Assembly (NCBI RefSeq): GCF_014332695.1
Contig: NZ_MBUA01000001.1
Location: 248,001 to 312,000, forward strand
Direction of reading: 5' to 3'
Origin: Flavihumibacter stibioxidans
Lineage (GTDB): Bacteria > Bacteroidota > Bacteroidia > Chitinophagales > Chitinophagaceae
DNA: 64,000 nucleotides
Under the pieces are notes generated by a model. It was not told the DNA's origin and made no database searches. It saw only the letters and a program-made list of their open reading frames with translations. Made by a program: the position numbers and the translations under genes. Below are positions 1-8,649 of the stretch, one piece after another; positions within the stretch are counted from its first letter, which is position 1, and each line of letters opens with the position of its first letter.

Positions 1-1240
1 CAATGATGATAAAATTCCTTTTTTGTTCCACCTGCTTTTTTTCAGCCTTAACGGATTGGATCAGGTACTGGTTCCGTTCGTTATCAATGCGCAGCAGGGC
101 CATCTGACTACTGCTCAGGGTAGCCACCCGCTGCAGGGAATCGTGCAGGGACATATATTTATCCTGGTAATATTCAACACTGTCGGGCCTGTTCTGCATC
201 CTGTGCAGGTCAGCCTTGGTGGCATATACCCCCTGCAGGTAATCCGCCACCTGGATGGAATTGGATTTTCCATAGGAATACAGTAAGCGCAACGCTTCAT
301 CTAAACAAATCGCCGCGCTGTCGGTATTTTTCTGAAGGAGATGGATCCGGGCAAGCCATTGGAGGGAATTGGCTGCAATCCCATATTCCCTTCCTTTATT
401 GATAGTATAGGCATAGTGCAGCAATGACCTGGCTTTGTCGTATTGCCGGCGATCAAAACATACCTGTCCCTCATAAGAAGCATTGATGCCTTTCCAGACC
501 TCGTGTCCGATGGAATCCGCTAGGTTGTATGATAATCGGTAATAATATAAAGCAGAATCCTGCAGGCCCAGATGCTGATACCCCTGCCCAATGGTATTCA
601 GGTCTTTCGTCTTGAGGATAAGGGCCTTTATTGAAGTAGCTTTAAAGTGCTCCAGCCCTATCAATGTGTACCTGATAGATTTCGGGTATTCATGGGTGTG
701 AAACAACATCTCACCAAGGGTGGAATAATAAAAATGCAACCTGGTAAATGGAGGCAGTTTTGCATAGAGTTCAACCGCCTTCAGTGAGTAGGTTACTGCC
801 GGCTCCATCTGTTTGTAGGAATACATTAAACTACCATAAACCCAACTGGCATAAGCAATCAGTTCTTTGTCGCCTGATTCAGAAGCAGTTTGAGTCATTT
901 TCTCCAGAAGGGGGAATAATTTTTCCACTCCATATGGCTGATTATGGTCCTGAAGATACCAGCACCTGGTATGCAATAAGCGTAATTGAAAGAGGTTTCC
1001 CGATGAACTGCCTTCCGCTTCAATTTTTTTCAGTAGTTCCTCTGCACCACTGCTATCCAGGGTGGACAGAAAGGCAACAAGTTTTGCGACAGGTTTTGAA
1101 TCCCTGACATCCCCCTTGTCTAATTTCTCTACCCATTCTTTGGCAGGTAAAGATGCCGCCTCCAGGGTTAGGTTGAAACTAAGGAGTAACAGAAATAGAA
1201 AACCGGAATGTTTTACCAGGGAATGGATTACCTTTCTCAT
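1..1240 (-). CDS. TPR-repeat sensor protein, C-terminus outside window
   Basis: The minus strand is open from an ATG at 1240 to the window edge, 413 codons without a stop. The protein starts with a signal peptide (hydrophobic run LFLLLLSFNLTLEA, about residues 14-27). It continues as helical tetratricopeptide-like repeats rich in paired Leu/Tyr/Ala, for example SALYYYRLSYNLA and KARSLLHYAYTI. The last residues (VEQKRNFIII) look like the start of a membrane segment. In Bacteroidota this layout (signal peptide, periplasmic TPRs, one membrane helix) precedes either a HisKA_3/HATPase kinase or a cytoplasmic DNA-binding domain; which one applies cannot be seen. The kinase at 11011-13011 has the same N-terminal layout. 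A promoter and a phased repeat array lie upstream. Confidence 0.85.
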   Translation of the reverse strand, partial: MRKVIHSLVKHSGFLFLLLLSFNLTLEAASLPAKEWVEKLDKGDVRDSKPVAKLVAFLSTLDSSGAEELLKKIEAEGSSSGNLFQLRLLHTRCWYLQDHNQPYGVEKLFPLLEKMTQTASESGDKELIAYASWVYGSLMYSYKQMEPAVTYSLKAVELYAKLPPFTRLHFYYSTLGEMLFHTHEYPKSIRYTLIGLEHFKATSIKALILKTKDLNTIGQGYQHLGLQDSALYYYRLSYNLADSIGHEVWKGINASYEGQVCFDRRQYDKARSLLHYAYTINKGREYGIAANSLQWLARIHLLQKNTDSAAICLDEALRLLYSYGKSNSIQVADYLQGVYATKADLHRMQNRPDSVEYYQDKYMSLHDSLQRVATLSSSQMALLRIDNERNQYLIQSVKAEKKQVEQKRNFIII

Positions 1241-1248
1241 TGACCCCG

Positions 1249-1281
1249 CTAAATTAGCTATTCTCAAGGAAACTTGGCAAA
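1249..1281 (-). promoter_or_regulatory. Promoter candidate for the TPR sensor gene
   Basis: On the minus strand a TTTG -33 element (1278-1281) is separated by exactly 21 bases from TAATTTAG (1249-1256), which differs from the Bacteroidota -7 consensus TAnnTTTG at one fixed position. Transcription would start only a few bases before the ATG at 1240, so the leader would be very short. The phased repeats at 1290-1333 sit directly upstream of the -33 element. Confidence 0.45.
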
Positions 1282-1289
1282 CTGATCCA

Positions 1290-1333
1290 GTATACTCATC
1301 ATATACTCTTGGTATACTCATCCTATACCCACG
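1290..1333. repeat. Four TATAC repeats at 11-bp period
   Basis: Four units begin at 1290, 1301, 1312 and 1323: GTATACTCATC, ATATACTCTTG, GTATACTCATC and CTATACCCACG. The core TATAC recurs every 11 bp, so all copies face the same side of the helix. The array ends 8 bp from the -33 element of the sensor gene promoter, a position typical of an activator site. The binding protein is not identified. Confidence 0.6.
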
Positions 1334-1367
1334 GAGCCAGCCAAACTTATCAGGAGGATGGTTGAAA

Positions 1368-2489
1368 TTAAATTTTACGAGCCCAATAACATGCTGCAAT
1401 TTCATTTCCGAGTTTTCCGATATTTAGTCTGCTATTGGTAATATTTGTAAGAATTATTACAGTTATGTTTTGGTTGGTAAAGCGGGTGATACAGCTTGAA
1501 AAACCCGGGATATCCCCGGTATGTCCCACTCGTTTATGGCCCTTATAGGGGGTTAATCCAAAGCCAATACCATAGGACGAAACGATTGTGTTATCCTTAA
1601 GTCTTGCATTGCTCCACATCAAATCGATAGTAGATCGCTTCAGAATCCTTTCAGTATAAAATGAAGCGTCCCATTTAGCCAGGTCAAGCGCAGTGGAGAT
1701 CAGACCGCCATCTGAAAGTTCAACTTCAGGATTCATTTGCGGACTGTTTTGTAACCCGTATTCTCCTACAACATAACCGCTGGCCCTATTTGGGACGATA
1801 ATATCATAGTTGATCATCCCTGTTTCACTCATGCCTAATGGGGTAAATATCCTTTCCTTTAAAAATTCACTGAATGTTTTTCCTGAAAGCTTTTCTATCA
1901 GCATCCCCAGAACATAATAGCCTCTTCCGCTGTATTCCCATTTAGTGCCTGGTTCAAAAGAGAGCGGAAGGCAGGCAGTTTCCTGAATTACATTTGCACG
2001 TGTATAATTATCACAGTCAAAATTAAATTTGCAGAGAGAATCTGCTTTCCCCAGATTGGTTACTATTCCCGAAGTGTGATGTAACAATTGGCGGATGGTG
2101 ACAGGCTTCCAATGATGCGGCAGGTGTGGCAAGTAATCACCGATGATGTCGTCTAAGTTGAAACGGCCTTCCTCCCACAGAATCATAGCGGCTGCTGCCG
2201 TAAATGTTTTCGTTACAGATCCGATGAGGTAGCTGGTTTCGGGTTTCGCCGGCACTCTTAACTCCAGGTTTGCAAACCCATATCCATTCGTATAAATTAT
2301 TTGCCCATGCTTCAATATGGCAACGGAGGCTCCCGGAATTTGAAACGTCTCCATTTTATGAACGATGAAGCTGTCAATCCCTCTTTTTAGGTAGTCGTCA
2401 TCAGGATGCTGTTGGGATAACACCGTCAGACTGTTATTAAGTGTACACTGCAGGACAAATAACGCAGTCAGCAAATTTTTAGGTCCCAT
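1368..2489 (-). CDS. Serine hydrolase, beta-lactamase/AmpC fold (PF00144)
   Basis: A 373-residue exported protein of the class C beta-lactamase / DD-peptidase-like serine hydrolase family. A hydrophobic leader (residues 4-22) is followed by the catalytic S-x-x-K box as SVTK (91-94, nucleophile Ser91), the second motif as YSG (186-188, where the family usually has Y-x-N), and the third as HTG (323-325). The Asn-to-Gly change suggests a peptidase or esterase-type member rather than a true beta-lactamase; the substrate is unknown. The gene begins 43 bp after the cytochrome gene on the same strand, so the two may be co-transcribed. Confidence 0.85.
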   Translation of the reverse strand: MGPKNLLTALFVLQCTLNNSLTVLSQQHPDDDYLKRGIDSFIVHKMETFQIPGASVAILKHGQIIYTNGYGFANLELRVPAKPETSYLIGSVTKTFTAAAAMILWEEGRFNLDDIIGDYLPHLPHHWKPVTIRQLLHHTSGIVTNLGKADSLCKFNFDCDNYTRANVIQETACLPLSFEPGTKWEYSGRGYYVLGMLIEKLSGKTFSEFLKERIFTPLGMSETGMINYDIIVPNRASGYVVGEYGLQNSPQMNPEVELSDGGLISTALDLAKWDASFYTERILKRSTIDLMWSNARLKDNTIVSSYGIGFGLTPYKGHKRVGHTGDIPGFSSCITRFTNQNITVIILTNITNSRLNIGKLGNEIAACYWARKI

Positions 2490-2532
2490 AATTAACTTGA
2501 ATTTCGTGCACCAGGTAATGGCTGCAACGCCC

Positions 2533-3483
2533 CTACTCCGCCGGCGCCCGCTCCACTTTATTGGAGATGGGCGGAATGCTCATCAGGTATTGATAGATGG
2601 CCGCGGCCTCGCGATCCGTCAACTGTGTATAGGGTGCCATGGGGTAGCGCAATGCCGGCTGTCCTTCCACAATACCCGTTTTCAGGGCCTTCACAAATTT
2701 CTCCTGCGACCAACTGCCGATTCCAGTGGCTTTATCTGGCGTCAGGTTGGGAGTAGGCATCACCAGGCCCTCATGGTTCAGGGGTTTGTTACCCCCGCCA
2801 AAATAGCCTTCGCTTTTTTCGGGATGCAGGAAATCGTTGGTCTTGAAATCAGCTGAATGGCAGGAGAAACATTCGAGGTTCCTGGCCAGGTAACCGCCCA
2901 GCGCGATGGCATCTGAACTATCAGGCACATTGATAGGCGCAGCAGGCATTTTAAAGGGCTTGAATGCTACGCGGGTGAGCATTTTCGTTAGGAAGGATGG
3001 CTCCACCGGCTTGTCCGGCACGGCGGCTGCGGTCACCATTGGATCCTCCGATTTCAGGAAAGAGATGATGGCAATGATATCCGCATCCGACATGGTAGGC
3101 AGTTTGGCCATATAAGGCGGAGCATATTGGCCATCGCGTTTGTTACCGGTGCGCAGCAGGTATAGTATTTCACCGGGTGTCCAGTCGCCGATCCCATAGG
3201 TCTTATCCTGAGTGATATTGGGCGTGTTGATGACACCGAACTCTTTGGGTGCGTCTGACATAAACCGCCCCGTGAGCTGGCGGGTTTCAGGATTCAGGTG
3301 GCAACTGGCACAGAGCATGGAGACATATTTTTTACCCGTCGCCAGGGTGGCTGAATCCGTCCTGAGGTTGAGGGCGGGTTTCTCCACGGCATAGGACGGA
3401 ATGCCACCGATCTGTATGAACAGGAAGGCGCCTAATAAGATGAGCAACAGGGTGGCGCCACCATATAGCAGTATCTTTTTCAT
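2533..3483 (-). CDS. Di-haem cytochrome c family protein
   Basis: A 316-residue protein anchored by one N-terminal membrane helix (residues 4-26), with two periplasmic cytochrome c domains. The haem motifs are CASCH (58-62) and CFSCH (205-209). Candidate axial methionines follow each one (APPYMAKLP around 125 and a later YPMAPY). The repeated stretches TPNITQDKTYGIGDWTPGE and TPNLTPDKATGIGSWSQEK show that the two halves arose by duplication. It would carry electrons in the periplasm; the partner enzyme is not adjacent. Class I di-haem proteins of this type are often linked to dehydrogenases, but nothing here fixes that. Confidence 0.88.
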   Translation of the reverse strand: MKKILLYGGATLLLILLGAFLFIQIGGIPSYAVEKPALNLRTDSATLATGKKYVSMLCASCHLNPETRQLTGRFMSDAPKEFGVINTPNITQDKTYGIGDWTPGEILYLLRTGNKRDGQYAPPYMAKLPTMSDADIIAIISFLKSEDPMVTAAAVPDKPVEPSFLTKMLTRVAFKPFKMPAAPINVPDSSDAIALGGYLARNLECFSCHSADFKTNDFLHPEKSEGYFGGGNKPLNHEGLVMPTPNLTPDKATGIGSWSQEKFVKALKTGIVEGQPALRYPMAPYTQLTDREAAAIYQYLMSIPPISNKVERAPAE

Positions 3484-3681
3484 ACCGAATGCAGTTTGGT
3501 TGTTGATTGTTGTCTGTTAATATTATGATTTTTTTACGACTATTACAATAGGTAAAAGGTGTCAACAGAATTCAATCCACCAATCATTCTGAATGTTTCA
3601 TCCTGATATCTGCCTGCCCGTCATTTTCCAATCTGAAAAGGGGTAGATAAATTTTTTTATATTTACTTCAGTTCATTGCAA

Positions 3682-4024
3682 ATGGCACTAAGTTTTGACA
3701 CATTAAGACAACTGGCACTCGCATTTCCGGAGGCGACAGAAGAATTGCACTTTGAGAAAACATCATTCAGGGTCAAAAAGAAAATCTTTGCCACCTATGA
3801 CACCAAAAACAAAAGAGCCTGCATAAAACTTTCTGAAATTGATCAGGACGTTTTCTCCTCGGCTGACAGAGCAGTTATCTATCCGGTTAATAATAAATGG
3901 GGTAAACAAGGCTGGACCATCCCAATCATAAACTGACACCAACAGGGCTTTTCTCAAAACGGGTGTTCCGGGTGCCAGGACTTTAGCGACACGCCTATAT
4001 ACCCTCACTGCCAAAAACACCTGA
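3682..4024 (+). pseudogene. MmcQ/YjbR-family gene broken by one frameshift
   Basis: The reading frame from ATG 3682 encodes a typical MmcQ/YjbR-like start (FPEATEELHFEKTSFRVKKK, then KLSEID and NKWGKQGW) but stops at 3936 after 84 residues; the family is usually about 115. In another frame the sequence from about 3940 to a TGA at 4022-4024 reads TDTNRAFLKTG...TLATRLYTLTAKNT, which fits the missing C-terminal helix. A single net +1 shift would give about 114 codons and place the stop 2 bp before the DinB-like gene, the spacing expected in an operon. It may be a real decay event or a sequencing error. The fold resembles a small DNA-binding-like domain of unknown role. Confidence 0.7.
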
Positions 4025-4026
4025 AT

Positions 4027-4530
4027 ATGAAAAATACCAGGACCAGAAATTTAACTATTGCAAACCGATTGCGGGAAGTACTACTTAATGGACATTGGAT
4101 TGCCAACACAAATTACAAAGAACAGATACTAAGTGTAAACTGGCAGCAGGCAACTCAAAAAGCAGGAAACTTAAATAGCATTGCAGCGCTGACCTTTCAT
4201 GTAAACTATTATTTAGCCGGGATATTGAATGCTTTTGAAACCGGAAAAATTGAGATCAGGGATAAATACAGTTTTGACCTTCCACAAATACAATCAGAAG
4301 CGGACTGGAATAAATTAGTAACAGACTTTTTGAGCAATTCAGAAAAATTCGCAACCAGGGTTGAACAAATGGACGACAATATTTTTGACCAGCCATTTGT
4401 GGATGAAAAATATGGAACCTATTTACGAAATATAGAAGGTATTATTGAACACAGCTACTATCATTTAGGACAAATTTCATTGATACGGAAAATGATATTA
4501 CAAAACCAAACAAGGAAAGACCTGGAATAA
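4027..4530 (+). CDS. DinB-like / DUF1572-type protein
   Basis: A 167-residue cytoplasmic protein with the DinB four-helix bundle pattern. The three histidines that bind the divalent metal in this superfamily are visible: His58 (TFHVNYYL) and His142/His146 (EHSYYHLGQ). The length is normal. DinB-like proteins include thiol-dependent transferases (bacillithiol/mycothiol-type) and many members with no known reaction; no substrate can be named here. The ATG lies 2 bp after the restored end of the broken MmcQ/YjbR gene, suggesting a former two-gene operon. Confidence 0.85.
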   Translation: MKNTRTRNLTIANRLREVLLNGHWIANTNYKEQILSVNWQQATQKAGNLNSIAALTFHVNYYLAGILNAFETGKIEIRDKYSFDLPQIQSEADWNKLVTDFLSNSEKFATRVEQMDDNIFDQPFVDEKYGTYLRNIEGIIEHSYYHLGQISLIRKMILQNQTRKDLE

Positions 4531-4608
4531 ATGGAACCCAGCATTTGTTTCGGCAGCCGCGTTCTGCCATCGCCGCATCGAATAGCCTTTGCATTTCCGG
4601 AAGCGAGG

Positions 4609-4776
4609 TTATCTTTGACAGCAGCGGGGAAAACATAAAAAGTGTTGAATCGATATCGACCCTTTGTCCAGTTTTAAGGGGTTTATGACACATGAACTGC
4701 TTCCACTGGTCTCGTAGGTACTCATGACATTTCCAGCGGCATCCCGAACATACCAGATGTATGCTACGCTGCGGCA
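4609..4776 (-). pseudogene. Degraded RHS/YD-repeat protein fragment
   Basis: The minus strand between stops at 4777-4779 and 4609-4611 contains AYIWYVRDAAGNVMSTYE (4711-4764), a clear YD-repeat signature of RHS proteins (Y-x-R-D-x-x-G-N-V). It is followed by residues similar to the downstream part of such repeats (LKLDKGS). No start codon, repeats or core domain surround it, and stops interrupt both ends. The 4531-4935 interval holds no other gene, so this appears to be the last trace of a large RHS gene. Confidence 0.6.
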
Positions 4777-4935
4777 TCATCTGCATGGCAGACCAACTGT
4801 GGGCTGCCTGATCTAATCCCGAATCCGGAGATAGTCAGAAGCATATTATTGATATAAATCATACTAACGGATAACTGCTGTTACCTGTTCCCGGCTGGCG
4901 ATCCGTTAACTTCCCTTTACATAAAACATCCGATT

Positions 4936-6000
4936 ATGAAAGTCCGGTTTTTTGCTGTTTTACTGCTATTGGCAGCTGGCAGCAACCACCTGCTGGCGCA
5001 GGCGAATGACTCCCTTACACAGATCTATTCCAAATTTGATTTTGTTCCCGGTGAAAAAATAATCTTCTTCGACGATTTTTCGAATGATAACATTGGTGAC
5101 TTCCCGGTCCAATGGAATACCACCGGATCAGGTGAAATCGTCACCTATGGCAAATACCCGGGCAGATGGTTCAAAATCACGAACAGCCGGGGAATAGTGG
5201 CATTGGCAGAACCGCTGAAACTTCCGGATAACTATACCATCGAATTTGACATCATTCCACAGAAAGAAGGCTCCAATATCCATTACCGCTTTGTGCTCTT
5301 CAGTACTGAAAAGCCAAAGGACCTGATGTTCGGACTGGCAAGACCAGGCGGCACTGGTATCTGGTTTGACTTTGGCTATAACAGCAGTTATTTTACCTAT
5401 TACAAGGACGGCACACCCAACCTGAACGGCAGGGTAACCGAACCCAAGCAGAATGCGGATACCAAATACCATATCTCCATCTGGGTACAGAAAGAAAGAA
5501 TTCGTTTATACCAGGACGAGGTAAAACTTTTTGACGTGGCCAAGGGACTTTCGACTGCTGTCAAATACAATATGATCCGCTTCGATGGTGGAATGCCTTT
5601 GATCGCAAATGTTCGCATTGCCACCGGCCTTCCGGATATGCGCAATAAGTTACTGACAGAAGGAAAACTGGTGAGCTATGGAATATATTTTGATGTCAAC
5701 TCCGACAAGGTGAAACCCCAGTCTGCCGGCACCCTGAAAGAAATAGCGGGCATCCTGACAGACAACCCATCCTTAAAAATAAGGATTACCGGATTCACCG
5801 ATTCAGATGGTGATGATGCTTCCAACCTGGACCTTTCCAAACGCAGGGCCGCAGCAGTCAAAACTGCGCTGGTTGGGGCTTATGGCATTGAGGCCGCCAG
5901 GATCGAAACAGATGGAAAGGGTGAAAAAGAACCCATCGCACCGAATGACAACAGCGTTAACAAGGCCCTGAACAGAAGGGTTGAGTTTGTTAAATTATAG
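4936..6000 (+). CDS. OmpA-family protein with N-terminal lectin-like domain
   Basis: A 354-residue exported protein. The signal peptide (residues 1-21, ending LLAQA) is followed by FDFVPGE and a beta-sandwich-like region (about 45-225) resembling a concanavalin/LamG-type fold. The C-terminal OmpA domain (about 245-354) includes FDVNSDKVKP, the peptidoglycan-contacting GFTDSDGD, and LSKRRAAAVKTAL ending in NRRVEFVKL. It should sit in the periplasm or outer membrane and bind peptidoglycan; the sandwich domain may bind glycans. The gene at 33674-34993 is a clear paralogue with the same domain order and the shared FDFVPGE start. The preceding 150 bp contain nothing recognisable. Confidence 0.85.
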   Translation: MKVRFFAVLLLLAAGSNHLLAQANDSLTQIYSKFDFVPGEKIIFFDDFSNDNIGDFPVQWNTTGSGEIVTYGKYPGRWFKITNSRGIVALAEPLKLPDNYTIEFDIIPQKEGSNIHYRFVLFSTEKPKDLMFGLARPGGTGIWFDFGYNSSYFTYYKDGTPNLNGRVTEPKQNADTKYHISIWVQKERIRLYQDEVKLFDVAKGLSTAVKYNMIRFDGGMPLIANVRIATGLPDMRNKLLTEGKLVSYGIYFDVNSDKVKPQSAGTLKEIAGILTDNPSLKIRITGFTDSDGDDASNLDLSKRRAAAVKTALVGAYGIEAARIETDGKGEKEPIAPNDNSVNKALNRRVEFVKL

Positions 6001-6007
6001 CAAACTC

Positions 6008-6091
6008 CAGCGGTTGGAATCCAGTGTTTCTTTCTTTCGGGTTACACGTCTTATTTGTTACCTTGGAAGTGGGTACTGATTTCAACCGCTG
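6008..6091. repeat. 14-bp inverted repeat spanning the leader of the S33 peptidase gene
   Basis: Arms 6008-6021 (CAGCGGTTGGAATC) and 6078-6091 pair over 14 bp with one G-T wobble, separated by 56 bp; three further pairs form inside if one base bulges. The structure occupies nearly the whole gap between the OmpA-family stop (6000) and the ATG at 6095, and its 3' arm ends 3 bases before that ATG. It could terminate the upstream transcript or mask the start region. There is no T-run after it. Confidence 0.5.
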
Positions 6092-6094
6092 CTC

Positions 6095-7039
6095 ATGATA
6101 AAACATGCCACTGTTTATTTGCTGCTTTTTTTTGCTGTTAACGGTTACACTCAAACGCTGCGTCGTGGTGAGGGATACGTGCAGGTTGAGGGTGGCCGGA
6201 TATGGTATAAAGTGGTGGGGAAAGGAAAAGGCACTCCCCTTTTATTGATTCATGGCGGTCCGGGCAGCAGGAGTTGCAGCGGCATGGCAGAATATTCCCT
6301 GCTTGCTGATGAACGGCCGGTAATCTTTTACGACCAGCTTGGGTCAGGAAAATCAGACCGTCCGACAGATACCTCGCTCTGGAGAGTGTCGCGTTTCGCG
6401 AATGAAATTGACCACCTGCGTAAAGCACTTGGTTTAAAGAAACTTCATATACTGGGACATTCATGGGGAGGAGCAGTGCTGGTGGAATATATGGTCACCA
6501 AAAAGCCCAAAGGTGTTGCCAGCGCTATTTTCTCCAGTCCGCTACTGAGCACACCTGCCTGGATGAATGATGCCCGGATACTGGTGAATCAATTGCCGGC
6601 ATCCATTCGCGACACCATCTTCAAGTATGAAGCATTAAAGGATTACCAGGCTCCCTCCTACCTGGTGGCAACGGATTCCTTTTATGCCCGCCATCTTTCG
6701 GTAAAACAATGGCCGCCGGCACCCTCAGCTGAATGTGATGGAGTGCCGGGTTTCAATGCAGAAGTGTATAACTATATGTGGGGACCAACCGAATTTACCG
6801 CAACGGGAACCCTGGTAAATTTTGACAGGACCGACCGTTTGCATGAAATAAAACAACCCGTATTATTTGTTACGGGAGAGTTTGATGAAGCGAGGCCGGA
6901 AACCATTTCCCATTTCCATCAATTGGTGCCCCATTCGAAACTGGAGATCATTAAAAATGCAGGTCATCGCACCGCCAGGGACCAGACCGTTTCCTATATC
7001 AGTGTACTACGGCAGTTTATGCAGTCAGTTCAAAAATAA
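6095..7039 (+). CDS. Proline iminopeptidase-like alpha/beta hydrolase (S33)
   Basis: A 314-residue alpha/beta hydrolase with a signal peptide (about residues 1-20, ending GYTQ), so it probably acts in the periplasm. It has the HGGPGS oxyanion motif (53-58), the nucleophile elbow GHSWGG with Ser123, an acid at about Asp264 (GEFDEARP) and His291 (NAGHRTARD). HGGPGS together with GHSWGG is typical of peptidase family S33, prolyl aminopeptidase or related tricorn-interacting factor F1-like enzymes, which release N-terminal residues from short peptides. Exact specificity cannot be read from sequence. It is preceded by an inverted repeat that may control its translation. Confidence 0.85.
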   Translation: MIKHATVYLLLFFAVNGYTQTLRRGEGYVQVEGGRIWYKVVGKGKGTPLLLIHGGPGSRSCSGMAEYSLLADERPVIFYDQLGSGKSDRPTDTSLWRVSRFANEIDHLRKALGLKKLHILGHSWGGAVLVEYMVTKKPKGVASAIFSSPLLSTPAWMNDARILVNQLPASIRDTIFKYEALKDYQAPSYLVATDSFYARHLSVKQWPPAPSAECDGVPGFNAEVYNYMWGPTEFTATGTLVNFDRTDRLHEIKQPVLFVTGEFDEARPETISHFHQLVPHSKLEIIKNAGHRTARDQTVSYISVLRQFMQSVQK

Positions 7040-7067
7040 AGCTGATCCACCGCTGACTTTTGAGAAT

Positions 7068-7712
7068 TTAAACTTCTGATTGAAAAACCAGCCTGTTGGC
7101 CTGGTCGATCTCGTCCTGGTTGATCGTATGACCCATGCCGTTATACACTTTCTCTGTAACTGCGGCGTTTTTGTCGCGCAGGATATTGGCTGTGGCATAA
7201 ACCCTTTCCACCGGTACATGCATATCGGGATTGCTGGTTCCGATGAAGACCGGTGTTCCCTTAAAATCGCCCTGGTAATTTTGGAGCCCGATCTTCTCAC
7301 CAATCAATCCGCCGGTAAGGGCGACAACACCTCCGTACCGGGTCGCATTGCGGGTTACAAATTCCAGGGTGAGACAGGCCCCCTGTGAAAATCCCATGAA
7401 ATAAATCCTTTCTTCGCTGATGCCCTGTGCTACCAGGTCGGCAACAATGTCTTTCAGCAAGGACAGCGCAGAACTGAGCCATGGTTCATTGGCCTCTTCC
7501 GGGGCCATAAAGGAATAGGGATACCAGGTATGATTGGTGGCCTGCGGCGCCAGCAGGGCAAAGTCCTGTACCGCCAGGTGCGTGGCCAGGGAAAGAATGT
7601 CTTCTGCGGTGCCACCCCGGCCATGGATCATGACCAGGACTTTTTGGGCTTGCTTCAAGGGTATACCGCCTGTTACAATATGCTTTGAATGTTGTTTATC
7701 TGAATTGCTCAT
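7068..7712 (-). CDS. Phospholipase/carboxylesterase-family hydrolase, MhqD-like
   Basis: A 214-residue cytoplasmic alpha/beta hydrolase of the phospholipase/carboxylesterase family (PF02230-like). The nucleophile elbow is GFSQGA (Ser109), with an oxyanion strand MIHGRGG near residue 30, a probable acid in SNPDMHVP and a catalytic His in GMGHTIN. Its start overlaps the end of the upstream dioxygenase gene by 17 bp, which implies translational coupling. In Bacillus the combination of a ring-cleaving dioxygenase (MhqO) with such an esterase (MhqD) serves resistance to quinones and hydroquinones. By analogy this enzyme may hydrolyse a product of ring opening, but the substrate is inferred only. 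Confidence 0.82.
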   Translation of the reverse strand: MSNSDKQHSKHIVTGGIPLKQAQKVLVMIHGRGGTAEDILSLATHLAVQDFALLAPQATNHTWYPYSFMAPEEANEPWLSSALSLLKDIVADLVAQGISEERIYFMGFSQGACLTLEFVTRNATRYGGVVALTGGLIGEKIGLQNYQGDFKGTPVFIGTSNPDMHVPVERVYATANILRDKNAAVTEKVYNGMGHTINQDEIDQANRLVFQSEV

Positions 7713-8649
7713 AATTGAATGTTACAGGAATTAAAGTATGCTCCAGCGCTGTCCTCCGGGATTCAAACTGCACCGGAAGTTGCAGTGATTCACCCAGGTG
7801 ATCCATCGGTTCATCAACCGAAAAACCCGGTGATGATGTAGCTATCTCAAACAGGACCCCACCCGGTTCCCTGAAATAGAGCGAGGAAAAATATTTCCTG
7901 TCGAGCACAGGCGTGATATTGCCCCTGATCGGTAATATCCGCTCGCGCATGGTCTCCAGACTGGAATGATCGGGTGTGGCAAAAGCCAGGTGATGCACGG
8001 TACCGCTGCCTGCCAGTCCCTTCAGGGAGTCAGGCATGGCCAGAAGGTCAACATAATTACCCGGACTATCAGTTACCGCCAGGCGGATGCGGTTGCTCTG
8101 TTCCCTGATGATCGAATGATCCATCTGGTGGGTCATGATGCCTGCGGTTCTTTCAAAAGCCTCCAGCCAGATCTCTACATTATAAATGCCCCGGATGGAT
8201 TTATCTGCAGGTACGGGTCCCCGTGAGATACCCGGCCGCTTGTCCCCGTCGTTGAAAACCAGTTCCAGTCCCAGTCCGTCGCCATCTTCCAGGTAGATCA
8301 CCAGTTCGCCTTCAAATCTTTCCTTCGGTTGCTTGAAGGGGATGTCAAATCTTTTCAAACGCTGCTGCCAGTAATCCAGTGCAGGGAGTGGCACAGAAAA
8401 AGTGGTCGTATCCAGCATGCCCTTACCATGGCGCCCGTTTACCAGGCCTTCATAGGGGAAGAAGGTCAGGATGGAACCGGGTGAACCGGTGTCATCGCCG
8501 TAGTAGAAATGGTATACATCCGGGGCATCAAAGTTGACTGTCTTTTTGACCAGACGTAAGCCAAGAATACCGGCATAAAAATCGATATTGGGCTGGCTGC
8601 TGCCGGCGATGGCTGTAACGTGGTGAATGCCGGTAATCAGTTTTTTCAT
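7696..8649 (-). CDS. Ring-cleaving dioxygenase, MhqO-like (copy B)
   Basis: A 317-residue member of the vicinal-oxygen-chelate (glyoxalase/extradiol dioxygenase) fold, with two paired modules. Metal ligands are visible as GIHHVTAIAG at the N-terminus, VHHLAF (His219/220) and Glu268 in FREPGGVLFE. It is a close paralogue of the gene immediately upstream. Its ATG overlaps that gene's stop in an ATGA, and its own end overlaps the esterase start by 17 bp. The expected reaction is oxygen-dependent ring opening of a (hydro)quinone or catechol in the cytoplasm. Keeping two tandem copies suggests different substrates or dosage. Confidence 0.87.
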   Translation of the reverse strand: MKKLITGIHHVTAIAGSSQPNIDFYAGILGLRLVKKTVNFDAPDVYHFYYGDDTGSPGSILTFFPYEGLVNGRHGKGMLDTTTFSVPLPALDYWQQRLKRFDIPFKQPKERFEGELVIYLEDGDGLGLELVFNDGDKRPGISRGPVPADKSIRGIYNVEIWLEAFERTAGIMTHQMDHSIIREQSNRIRLAVTDSPGNYVDLLAMPDSLKGLAGSGTVHHLAFATPDHSSLETMRERILPIRGNITPVLDRKYFSSLYFREPGGVLFEIATSSPGFSVDEPMDHLGESLQLPVQFESRRTALEHTLIPVTFNYEQFR

